Positions 40,598 through 52,600 of a stretch of DNA of 64,000 bases are shown here, one piece after another. The notes below the pieces were generated by a model. That model saw nothing but the letters and a program-made list of their open reading frames with translations, did not search any database and was not told the origin of the DNA. Source of the stretch: Galaxea fascicularis (Eukaryota > Cnidaria > Anthozoa > Scleractinia > Euphylliidae); assembly GCA_948470475.1 (NCBI GenBank), contig OX419344.1, positions 24,483,725 through 24,547,724 on the forward strand, read 5' to 3'. The position numbers were made by a program, and so were the translations under genes. The stretch's first letter is position 1, and every line of letters begins with the position of its first letter.

Positions 40598-43500
40598 CTG
40601 AAATGGGACAAAGAACATATCAAGGGCCAAATACAGTTACAAATTACTAGGCTTTGTAAAGTAATCCAAGGTAAAAAGCAAATCCGTAGTTCCCGGTGTA
40701 TCATAAAGAACGTCTTACCAAAGTTTATTGCTCTAGCAAATCCACTGGTGGTATCCTTTGGTGTCTGGCTCGCTGTTCCTTTCTTGGCTGTGGTGTGTAC
40801 CGGGACCCGGGGGGAGAGCTCTCCAGGTGACAGGTCTTCGTCACTGTCAGGATGAACTGCAGGCAAAATTTTTTAATCATTGGAAAAGTTCCTGAAAAAA
40901 TTCGACTCCGTTCATGCGATAAAAGAATCACTGTAGCAATTAAAATGGCTTACCTTTCAAATCTGGAGGAGGCATAGCCTGAAGGAAAAGAAACATACAA
41001 TCCTTAAACTAAATAAAGTTCCTTATACATTACTTTGGTGAGAGAATTTGGGGTTATATCAAGATAATACCCTCTGGCTTGTAAGTTTTCTTTTCATTTA
41101 TGGAATTTTAGAATTGTAATTTTGAACTTTTATTTTATTTTTAATTTAATATTTATTATAGGGCGCAGTTGAATATTTTTTATAGAAACTGCGCGGTATA
41201 AATTTCAATTTTTATTATTATTATTATTATTATTATTTGTCTATTCTCGTCACCTGTCTGCTTGACAATGTATTTATATCCGATAAGGAGAAGTTACATT
41301 CTAATCACTTCTAGTCATTTTATGATAAATATTGATAAGCAAACTTTTCTCGACTTTGTGACCCAAGATCATTCGCTCCATGAATATTCTCTTCTACGTT
41401 CTCAAATATTTAAGGCGAGCAAAAGAAGGAGCGAAGAAATATCTGAGAACCTAATAATAATAATAACTGTCTAGCTAATCGGCCTCGCAAAGTACAGCAA
41501 GGATGCAGATCAACAAGGTAGAATCGAAAGCATATACAAGGCGCCTACAGCCAGCTCAAATTGCCATCCCTGCCCCCCCCTAGAAGAGGCTAACTTGAGA
41601 CTGTTACAATGCCAAGCAAGTTAGGGCGGTTTTCAATTGAGTGTCGAAAGTTAACTGCTTTTGCATTTGGTTCGCTCTGTGATTGGCCAGCAAAACTCGC
41701 GCCACTTACCAATTACGACTTACCCGCGTGCATTTTCCCGCGCTTTGTGCCAGGTACATGTGATTCCTTCGCATTCTGATTGGCTGAAAGTCTGTTTGCA
41801 TCTGTTCCCCTCCCCTCTATTGTACCGTGCATTACTCATTGCCTGTTTTTGCGGCTGTTGGATTCATTACTAGCGGAGCTCCGAGCAGGAGGCGCGCGCG
41901 CGCGGAGCACCATTGATAAGAAAATATGGTAACCCATCGATCCGAGAAAATTTGGTCATGACGTCACCGTACGAGGTACGTACGTACCAACCTCGTTCCC
42001 AGGGTCCTCTCTCTACTTCGAGAAAGTAGAGAGAGGACCCTGGGAACGAGGTTGCGTACGTACGACCGTCCACCCCCTCGATATAAGCCAAAGTCAAATG
42101 TGACACTCCAGGTAACCCTTTCGTGTGCAACCTCGCATATAAGCGCGCTTCCATAGGGACTGTTTTTGGACAGATCATTTGCCCATACACGTAGTCCTCA
42201 ACCCGCGTTTTTGTGGCGGGAAATTGCATGGCCAAATTTTGAAGACAGTTCTAAAACAAAGTCAGTTTAGTCTATTTGTTGGCGGAGTATCAGTGACAAA
42301 AAAGAGGGGGAAAGAACAAGAAAGGGCACGAGTAAACAGGTAGAGTATAGATGACAAACAGCGGGAGAAAGAGCAAGAGCAAACCTGCTGAATTGTACTG
42401 TCGAGTAACGGGAGAAAGAACAAGAAATGCTGGTTTGTAATGTGATCCGTTGTAACCCGGGTTTGTAATGAGGTCCGTTGTAATGCTGTTTTGTAATGTG
42501 GTCCGTTCTAATGCCAGTTTGTAATAAGGTCTGTTGTAATGCTGGTTTGTAATAAGGTCCGTTGTAACCCGGGTTTGTAATGAGTTCCGTTGTAACGCTT
42601 ATTTGCAATAAGCTCCAATGTAATGATGGTTTGTAGTAAGGTCCGTTGTAATGCGGGTTTGTAATGAGTTCCGTTGTAAAGCTGGTTTGTAACGAGGTCC
42701 GTTGTAATGCTGGTTTGTAATAAGGTCTGTTGTAATAAGGACCGTTGTAATGCTGGTTTCTAACGAGGTACGTTGTAATGCCAGATTGTAATGAGGTCCT
42801 TTGTAATGCTGGTTTGTAATGAGGTCCGTTGTAATGCTGGTTTGTAATAAGGTCTGTTGTAATGCAGGTTTGTAATAAGGTCCGTTGTAATGCTGGTTTC
42901 TAACGAGGTACGTTGTAATGCCAGATTGTATTGATCTCCATTGTAATGCTGGTTTGTAATAAGTTCTGTTGTAATGCTGGTTTGTAATAAGGTCTGTTGT
43001 AATGCTGGTTTGTAATTAGGTCCGTTGTAATGCTGGTTTGTAATAAGGTCCATTGTAATGCTACTTTGTAATGAGATCCGTTGTAACCGGGGTTTGTAAT
43101 GAGGTCCCTTGTAATGCTGGTTTGTAATGAGATCCGTTGTAACCCGGGTTTGTAATGAGGTCCGTTGTAACGCTTATTTGTAATGAGGTCCGTTGTAAAG
43201 CTGGTTTGTAATCAGCTCCGTTGTAACCCGGGTGTGTAATGAGGTCCGTTGTAATGCTGGTTTGTAATCAGGTCCATTCTAACCCGGGTTTGTAATGAGG
43301 TCCGTTGTAACGCTTATTTGTAATGAGGTCCGTTGTAATGCTGGTTTGTAATAAGGTCCGTCGTAATACGGGTTTGTAATGAGGTCTGTTGTAACGCTTC
43401 TTTGTAATGAGGTGGGTTGTAATGCTGGTTTGTTATGAGGTCCGTTGTAATACTGGTTTGTAATGAGGTCCGTTGTAATGCTGGTTTGTAATAATGTCAT

Positions 43501-46500
43501 TTCTAATGCTGGTTTGTAATAACGTCCGTTGTAATGCGGGTTTGTAATGAGTTCCGTTGTAACGCTTATTTGTAATGAGCTTCATTGTAACGCTGGCTTG
43601 TAATAAGGTCTATCGTAATGGTGGTTTGTAATGAATTCCGTTGTAACGCTTACTTGTAATGAGATCCATTGCAATGCTGGTTTGTAAAGAGATCCCTTGT
43701 AACCTGGGTTTGTAATGAGGTCCGTTGTAATGCTGGTTTGTAATAAGGTCCGTTGTAATGCTGGTTTGTAATGAGATCCGTTGTAACCCGGGTTTGTAAT
43801 GAGGTCCGTTGTAACGCTTATTTGTAATGAGGTCCGTTGTAATGCTTATTTGTAATGAGATCCGTTGTAACTCGGGTTTGTAATGAGGTCCGTTGTAATG
43901 CTAGTTTGTAATGAGGTCCGTTGTAATGCTAGTTTCTAATAAGGTCCGTTGTAATGGGGGTTTGTAATGAATTCCGTTGTAACGCTTATTTGGAATGAGC
44001 TCCATTGTAATGCTGGTTTGTAATAAGTTCTGTTGTAACTCGGGTTTGTAATGAGGTCCGTTGTAATGTTTGTTTGTAATGAGATCCGTTGTAACTCGGG
44101 TTTGTAATGAGGTCTGTTGTAATACTAGTTTGTAGTGAGGTCCGTTGTAATGCTAGTTTCTAATAAGGTCCGTTGTAATGCGGGTTTGTAATGAATTCCG
44201 TTGTAACGCTTATTTGTAATGAGGTCCGTTGTAATGCTTGTTTGTAATGAGATCCGTTGTAACTCGGGTTTGTAATGAAGTCCGTTGTAATGCTGGTTTG
44301 TAATGAGGTCCGTTGTAATGCTAGTTTGTAATAAGGTCCGTTGTAATGCGGGTTTGTAATGAGGTCCGTTGACGAAGTTCCACTAAGATACAAGGTGGGT
44401 TTAGGTGTGATAACGGCACAAAGTTGACGCCAGGAATTTATAGAGGAAAGTCATGAAAGAGTCAAGGGAAGCCGTATGTCAGGCAGGCAAAGAGAAAATC
44501 AGGGTTTCGACAAAACGTGCGATCAGGTTCAATTTTAGCATTCGCTCTTATGGTCTTTGATGTCACCGCTCGCTTAAATATAAAATGAACACCTGATCGT
44601 AGGTTAGACAAAAGCAAACAACTTACTACAAATACCCCGCCCTCAGATAGAGATCCGGGAGCAGATAGACGGGTCGGGACAAAAAAATAAATAAATAAAT
44701 AAATAAATAAAAAGAAATAATCGGGATTTGGCCGCTGCATTTTCGTCCTGTCCCGAGTGACTGTTTGCGGGTCTGTTCGGGTGCCCATTCCCAGAATAAA
44801 AAAAAACACTGTGGAATGCTAAAGATACCTTAGCTGCTGCAACGCCAGTAGGCTCCAAGTCCTCGACTTGAAGGGCTTCATCCTCAAATTCCTGATCACC
44901 CTCATCTTTTGTGCCCCTTTTCTTTGCAGCCCTGGCGTTAGTTTGTGCAGCAGTTGCGGGCTTCTCCTGTGCACTGTCGTTAACTAGGGTATCGTCAAGG
45001 TTCCCGTTCATGACATTTTCTTCTTTCAGTTTATCCCGCTGAATTAATAGATCCTGTAATTCTTCACTTTGCTGTCGGCAACTCTCTTTCAATTCTTTAA
45101 GATTTTTTGTCAAATTGCTGTTGACAGAAAATGGTATGTTTCTAAATATTCCTTTGAAGAGTACGGGACAAGAGTGATGATGACTGGTTATGTATTTCGC
45201 AAGGTGTCACGCAACGAACCGTCACACAACCTGAAGATTATCACTTACCCTACGTCACGCTGTAATTCTTGTTTGGAAGAACTAAGTTTGTCTATTTCGG
45301 TTTCAAGATTCTTCTTTTGCCTGAAAATACAAACAAAATATTTGTTTTGTTGAGTCAATGCCACTGCAGCTAAACACTCACTAGTAACCTCAGTGACCTC
45401 TTCAGTCTGTTCAGCTCCTGTTCGTTGTTTGAGATGGTCGCTTTTATTTCATCTAACTGTAGCCTCGCAAGAGTCCGATCCTCTGCTGAAAAGCCCACGT
45501 CCTGCTCACTGGCTCGAGATAGGGCCTAATAACAAAACAAATAAACACAATACTGAGAAAATCACGTGAAAAGCTTGGGGTATCTGTGTACAAACACCAG
45601 AAGTTGGTTCCCCCTTTCAACTTCAAAACAGGATATGGAGAATAAAGCATAAAAATACCTTTTGGAGGATAGTTATTTTGGATAATGTGCGGTATGATAA
45701 CTGAAAAATATATCCTTTATTTACTCCCTATGTTCCTTGTTGGCTGTCGCAGTTTCTGCGCTTAATTTTTACAAACTGTAGACATTTCCTTCAAAATTGT
45801 TGTTATAGTTACCTCCCTCTGCTGTACAAGACTTCGTCTCTCGTCCACTAACTGCTGTCGATCCTCCTCCAATTCTGATCTCTGAAAAACAACACCAACA
45901 TACCAACGACTGAGAATCACTGGCCTGGACAAGAACTTAGTAGTTTCAGTCTACAAAGATACCAGTACTGTTTTACTGCCACTTGGTAAATCTTGATAAA
46001 AATGTTATCACAGCGGGAAGAAGAATATGTGTCAAGGCGAATGTGGATCGAACAAGGAATCTGTGACAAGCCAAATTAGAATACTTTTTCTTTCACTACA
46101 CTGAGTAACTCTACCTTTTTAAATACCTTACACGTGCTTATAGTCCTGGTACCTGAGCTGATAATTCTTCCTTTTCTTTTTCCAGTGCCTCAAGCCGCTT
46201 CTGGTGATTGGCTTCTTCGTTGTTCAATCTTGCTTTCTGGTGTTTCGACACAAAATAGACAACAGGATAACGTTGCTTTTTCAAGTCAAGAAGGTGAAAA
46301 TAGTATCAAAATTGCATGCAATTAGGAACAGCTGTTTCAAGTCTCTGTTTCAAGTACAAAACTCAATGCTTTGGCTTTCACGAAAACATAGATTCATCTG
46401 AAAGTGAATGATGCATATGAAAGAAATCATATGTGAACTGCGGATATGAAATCAAATGAAGAATGATCGTCGCAGTTATGATCGCAATTTTTACAATTGC

Positions 46501-46576
46501 GTAAAGAAGCCTGAAAAAAATTCAGGACTTTAACGGGGCTTGAACCCGTGACCTCGCGATTCCGGTGCGATGCTCT

Positions 46577-46611
<35 letters not shown>

Positions 46612-49600
46612 AGGTCAATTTTGGGTTCATATGTTCCCGTGAAAGATATGAAAGTGAATGATGCATATGAAAGAAATCATATGTGAACTATCTATCTATC
46701 TATTAAAGAGCAGCTAGAACACACCATTTGATCTCGTTCTTTCTGCAGTTTGTTCTTCTCATCTTCCATATCCTGTTGAAGCCTCGCCATCTCCTCCTCA
46801 TATCCTTCGGTCAAGTTCTTCTTCTCTTTTTCCCATCTCTCGCTCAGGTCAAACCTCTCTTTTGTCTCCTATTGAAAGAAGAGCTTTGTGAGTAGCATCA
46901 CTAACGGCTGACGTCAGCCGCCTTCACCATGCCCCACTCCCTCTTCTTTATTGCCCTCAAAAATGGCAGATTTTCTTCACAGTTTCAGAGGACTCTCTGG
47001 CTCAACCTCGTTCGGGAAGAGGAGAGACCCTGGGAACGAGGTTGTCTCTGGCTATTAATAATCCTCACACCCAGCAGCTGGGTTGCCATGCAACACAAAG
47101 GAATTCCTTATAACTTTCAAATCACAGCTATAAATATTGCACGCTCCTGCATACGAGATGTCTTAACAAAGCGTCTTACATCTATCTATGGCGTGACAGT
47201 GTAACAGTTTTCAAGTCACGTAATATATACAAATCATGCACATTCGGAGCCTCGTACATGTAGTACCTTTTCTTTCCAGTCTTGTTTCATTTTGTAAATT
47301 CTTTTTTCGTAATCACGCTGAACAGACTCCTAAAAAAACACAAACAAATCAAATGTAACCCGAGTCTGGTGATTGTCTTTACGTTTTATCACGTTCTGAT
47401 GTATTATTTCTGTTGTCGCCAGCTTCGGGTTTTACGACACTGCGTTTAAAATGGTCTACAAGCATTACAGCAAGACGCTCCCTCAATAAGACTGTTTGCA
47501 ACAGGCACGGCCATCACCTTTCCCTGTCTTCACACTGATCAATACCCACTTCACCAAGGGAAACGTTTGCCATTCTTTCTACTTGTATCAATATTAGTTG
47601 GGAACACCTATATTACCTTCTCACACACAACTGGGAGCCACACCACGCAGCGTGACCTTTATTACAAAACGTTAAAAAGGTACAAACAGTAAAACAGTGC
47701 AAGACAGCAAAAAACTCTAACTACCGAAAATGAAAAACTCGTGGCACAACACGGGCCTCCCAAGAAAAGAGAGTAACCAAATGGCCTTGAGAAGCAAAAT
47801 CTAACAAGCAAGAAGGGTGGGTCGGCGGTAGGTCAGGTAATGGTGGTGAAAACGACAAACCATGTGACCTGGGGTACTTACCATTTACACGGAAAACCCG
47901 GAGATTCTGGTTGGAAAATCAAATAGTACGTACCATTCCATTTCGAACGTTTCAGAAATTATGGGCCATCGGCTAAATGAATGCACTTTTTCTATTATTT
48001 TTGAGCTTTCCAACTGATACTAGTACATTTTGTGATTTATCCATTTTGCATTTGGACAAGCTGCGGCATTGAATATTTACACCTCAAATTTCCACCCGGA
48101 TGGATCGTGTAAATGGTAAGCGCCCCTGACCTCCGTACACTAGCACCCAGACTCCCAAATGTGTGTGTGAAAAAAACGTTTTCCGCTTCTTTCGTTCCTC
48201 AGCCTGCGGAAAACAACACTTCACAAACAGTTCATCTTATTACAATAAACTTCCCATTTTAAACATACTTACCAGCTGTTCCTGATATTTTTCTTCCAAC
48301 TGCTTTTTCTTTTCAGCGAAGTCCTGTTGGACCTTTGACAAAAAAGATTAAATTTCAAAATGACCTGAGTATCACCTGACTACTCTGTCAGAACAAATGT
48401 TCCGTATGAAAGCATGTGAACTTCAAAACACAAATTCTTAATCAAGAAAAGAAATGGAAAGCAAAAAACATCCAGAGCTTTTGTGTGTGATGTTCACCCT
48501 TTTTGCAATTTGTGTCCTCTTAGATAAATATCAAGAGATAAATATCAAGAAGAAAGTATTAATATGCAGTCGACTGAGCTGATATTCCAGAAAAAGGAAA
48601 GAGTGGTTGATACAGATGGAGTGTTTTTATTTGTCTGGTCAAAAACCCAGCAATAGATATCTCAATTAGAAACTTTCATGTTATCTCGAACTCTGCTCTG
48701 ACAGCCATGTTGACAGTGTACCTCAACATCCAGGGAGTCCATGCTCATGGTGAAGTTAGCCCTGGACTCCACAGCTACCTTCCTTGCTGCAGTCAACTCG
48801 TCACCCTGTGTCTTCTCAAGCTCAGCCTGTAATTCCTGCATTTCCTTCTCGTGTTTCTCAATCAACTCTGTTTTTAATTGCTGGAATTCATATTCATTGT
48901 TTTGCTGGATTTCTTCCAAGGCCTATACGATGAGAAATAAAAAACAGTCAGGGTTGTCACTAATTTTGAAGTAGACAGGAAAGCAAAACAAGTCGCCATG
49001 GATTCCTGTTCCTTACTGGTGTCAGTTCTTTGTTCCACTGTCAGAGTATCCGGGGTTCCCACTCACAAAAGCCAGAGAGAATTCCTGAGCCAAGATACCA
49101 AAGGGCAAATCTGTTGCGAAATTTCATACCGGCTGGAAACGTCTTTTAGACACGTAGGAGAATGTGGCACCCGCAGAAATAAGCCCGGAAAGAAAAGCTA
49201 TTTCTAAAACTGCCATCCGCTTGTTCTAGAAAGCTGGTCTTTTACTATGATTTTAAGATACGAAAGGGTAAATTTGTTGCAAAATTTCATGCATGGAAAT
49301 GTCTTCGTTTTTAAGATACGAATGTAATTATGGCACCCGAAATGCGCCCGGAAAGTTTCGGGGTTTTCGAGAAACGCACACCTGGCCCTTAACGAGAGCC
49401 CTGGACTAAGAGACATTGATCTGTTTCTATATGTCACTAAGCCCTGAGCCTTTCTCTTTGCAGATATGGTTCCTACTTTTATGTACCTTGATGAAATCCT
49501 AAAATAACATCTCCTTTTTCTATGCATTCGAAAAGTAACTATTTCCAGATGTCAACATTGTCAGAGTAAAAGGGTCAGCTGACACGGTAGTCCGGCCAGC

Positions 49601-52600
49601 TTTCAAATCAAAGTACAGGGCAATGGACCACTTCACAAACCGTATCTTTTTCTTTCTCCAGTTTCTCCCTCAGCTCATCCAAAGCTTCCTTATGCTCTTC
49701 TCTTAGTTTCTCTTTTTCCTCTTCCATTTCAGGGGCAAACGTTTCTCGCATTTTTCTTAACGCACTTTCTTGTTCTTCTGCCATCCTCTCATTCTCGGCC
49801 TCTTCTTGTTCCTGTGGTTTGTATTTGTCATAGCATGCAGTGAGTTAGGTTCCGAAACAGTATGCTGTTATGTAAAACAGGATGAGCAAAAGTGAGAAAA
49901 CGTTTTGAAAATTGTAAGTCAACAATGTGACAGAGGTTAAAGCCACATGACTAGAGTCCTGTTGAAGGAGTTACCACATGGTTAATTGCCCTACGGGGAG
50001 TCTTGCGAAATTCACAAAAAAACAATTTGCAATAAAAAAATAATTGTTATGGTGGTGCAAAAGTGAAAGACAAGCTAATTTTTCAGGACTATAAAATCCT
50101 TTCCTATTTTTGAATTGATTGTGAAATGAAGAATGATCGTCGCAGTTGTGTATGCAATTATATGCAATTGTATAAAGAAGCCTGAAAAGAAAAAAAAAAA
50201 CAGGACTTCAAAGGGGTTTGAACCCGCGGTACCGGTGCGATAAATCCAATACCTGCAGCTCTTCTCGAAGTAGCTCCAAAGCCTCATCCATCTTCTTTCT
50301 CAAAACAGCTTCTTCTTCCTCCTGTTCCCTTTGTATCTGTTGCCTCAGTTTTCTCATGGCATCCTGTTTTCCTTCCTGCAGCATGGCCTCTTCCTCCAAG
50401 GCATCTTCTCTGGCTTTCTCTCCCAGCGTTTTCATGACAGCATCATGTTCCTTCTTCAAGCGTTCTTCCTCACTGTCCCGTTCCTTCTCATATTGTTCTT
50501 TGAGTGTTTTAAATGCATCTTCTTTCTCTTTCTGTAGTTTCTGCTTTGCTTCATTTAGTTCTTTCTCAGTGGCTTTTCTCATGTCTTCAATGGCTTTTGC
50601 CGCTTCCTTTGCCAGTCTGAAGGCGACATGAAAAAAAACTCACTGTTACTATACAAAGTACGGTATTTGACTCCAACAGAGCTCTTTCGAAGTTCTTTTT
50701 CGGTTGTTGACTAAAGGGTTATTACGCACAAACCAGCAATGCAGGACACTTTGTAACTGTTTCCTGTAATTTTGTGAGTGCAATGGAGATACCGATAAAC
50801 GCACTTCAGTCCTTCTCTTGGCATTTAAAAATAAGTGGGTACCAAACACCTTTTAGGCCTTTGCCAGGAAAAAATTCGATTACTGAGCAACCACTGACCA
50901 CCAAGCTCAAACTTACTGTAACTTAACCCTTTCACCCCTAAGGGGTCACCCTTGGACTAGTAAATCGTCTGGTGTTAGACAGAGTAAAATCTATCAAGTC
51001 ACTCTTCGGGAGGAAAGGGTTAAGGGAGATAGTTTTTGAACCCTTTGAAAAGGGTTCAAACACAATATTACAACAACCATCAGGAATTTTACTATCTAAT
51101 GCACACCACCTCTGTTGTTCTTCAGCCTGCACCGCCTCTTGTTCTCTCTGTTGTGTTGCTCTTCTGTAAAGCCACAGAGAAAGAAGATGCAAATCAGCTT
51201 TTAGGTCAATTATAAAGGTTTGCTAAGACTTAATCATTTTCAATTTTTTCTGTCACTCCTCAAGTTAAATGACAACATTGTGGTTTGTGAGGTAAATTCT
51301 GTCATTTCTGCCATTAATTGTGTGAAAATGACTTACAAAGTTCTCTCATGAATCATGACTGACTTTCTACCATACTGCTTCTGTTGTGCTTTTTGGTTTA
51401 CATTTTTCAACAGCTCTGGTGAATTCTGGAATTTCTGAATTATTGGTCTGCTGCTATTTTATGGAAGCATTAAAAAAGGTATCTTTAATGACCTTTCTGC
51501 AGCCTTTGCCTGTAGCATGGCCCTCTGTACTCTCTCTTCTTCATTCTGGTCTGCTTTACTACCACCCTCCTTGTTACTGTTAAATTTGCATATATTACAA
51601 ATATTAATATGTGAATGAATTTCCATAAAAAGCACTGCATTCCATTCTGCCATTTTAATACTGCAAGCTAGACATTGTTTAAATACAATAATAATTATTG
51701 TATTTTAACATTAATTAATTATTAATTAATTGAATGCAAAAGCAATTCACAAACTAAAGTGTATTTTCTCTCCAAACACATACAACTGCTGGTGCTATAC
51801 AATCATTTGAAAAGATTGTTTGGTGACTCTGAAGAAATCTGAGGGTGTTTATACAACAGCTTGTTTACAGCCAACTGTTTCTCACATAAAGGACAACAGA
51901 TGTAGATAGTAATAAGAAAATAGTACACATATCAGGAAAGCTTTAGTAAGTTTTATTTCTACAAATGCAGCCCATTCAGCCAGAATCCACTGGGACCCTT
52001 CATATAGCATCAGTTTCTTTTACAGATGTCTGTTTTGTTAACGTGTTGACCAATGAGGTTATAGCTTAAAATAATTATTATCACCTTGCAATGTTTGGAT
52101 CCTGAAGCAAGATGTCACTTTTCATGCCAGCCATTGTCTTCAGACTATGGCCTACTGCAGCCACACCTCCAACCTGAGCCTGGATAACAATTCACCCCAA
52201 TTCAGTCTGATAAAATTGTCAATGTCACCACAAACAGTCCTTCTCAGGACTACACTCACCGGGGCAATCATACTCCACTCAATTATGATCAGTCTGGATA
52301 GCTTAATTGTGTTATGTATTATGTAATCAGGGCCAGTGCTCAACCCTACCTTTTTTACAAACTAGTCTAAAATATGTTAACCAAATTGTGCCATTTGGTG
52401 GCCAAGCATTGGGACCAATATTGTGATTACAGAGCTTGTATCATAGAAATTTTTTCACTTCTTTTTTGGGATCAACATAACTCAAAACCGGTTTGATTTC
52501 TCTTCATCAATACTATCTCAAAAACCCCTTCTATTGCAAGTACTCCAGAGGCTAGTGGTTCTCAAATTTTGCTAGCCCAAACGAAATTTCTACTAGACTT

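Larger units (their letters stand above)
40979..44828. other. CEP164 intron 23, 3.85 kb, repeat-rich
   Basis: Holds the 28-bp minisatellite, a 30-bp perfect hairpin, an (ATT)n run at 41213-41238, a GCGCAGTT/AACTGCGC foldback at 41163-41194 and an (AAAT)n run at 44681-44713. The stretch 41600-41870 looks like a decayed dispersed repeat. No exon candidates in the right phase were found. Confidence 0.7.
50617..51109. other. CEP164 intron 12 with MITE and palindrome
   Basis: Contains the TTAA-flanked element and the TTTGAACCCTTT palindrome described separately. The remainder shows nothing. Confidence 0.6.

Noticed and set aside
40451..40855. 134-residue plus-strand frame near 40.5 kb
   Set aside because: Antisense to CEP164 exons 25 and 26, which have strong splice signals and matching phases.
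41870..42235. Open frame of 121 residues across the 30-bp hairpin
   Set aside because: It crosses a perfect inverted repeat and low-conservation sequence, and the peptide reflects the foldback element.
42267..44393. Minus-strand frames with repeated [13 protein letters not shown] peptides
   Set aside because: A direct consequence of the 28-bp minisatellite, whose period yields a 28-residue repeat in any open frame. No gene context.
44815..44829. U12-type intron after CEP164 exon 23 (donor GTATCTTTAG)
   Set aside because: The donor resembles the minor-class consensus with mismatches, but no convincing TTCCTTAAC branch site precedes the acceptor, which has a U2-type pyrimidine tract.
46530..46597. 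Functional tRNA gene
   Set aside because: Box A and B are present but the acceptor stem does not pair and the 3' side continues into a SINE body shared with three other copies.
50218..50631. Serine-rich 137-residue frame on the plus strand
   Set aside because: Antisense shadow of the Glu/Lys-rich coiled-coil exon 13 of CEP164.
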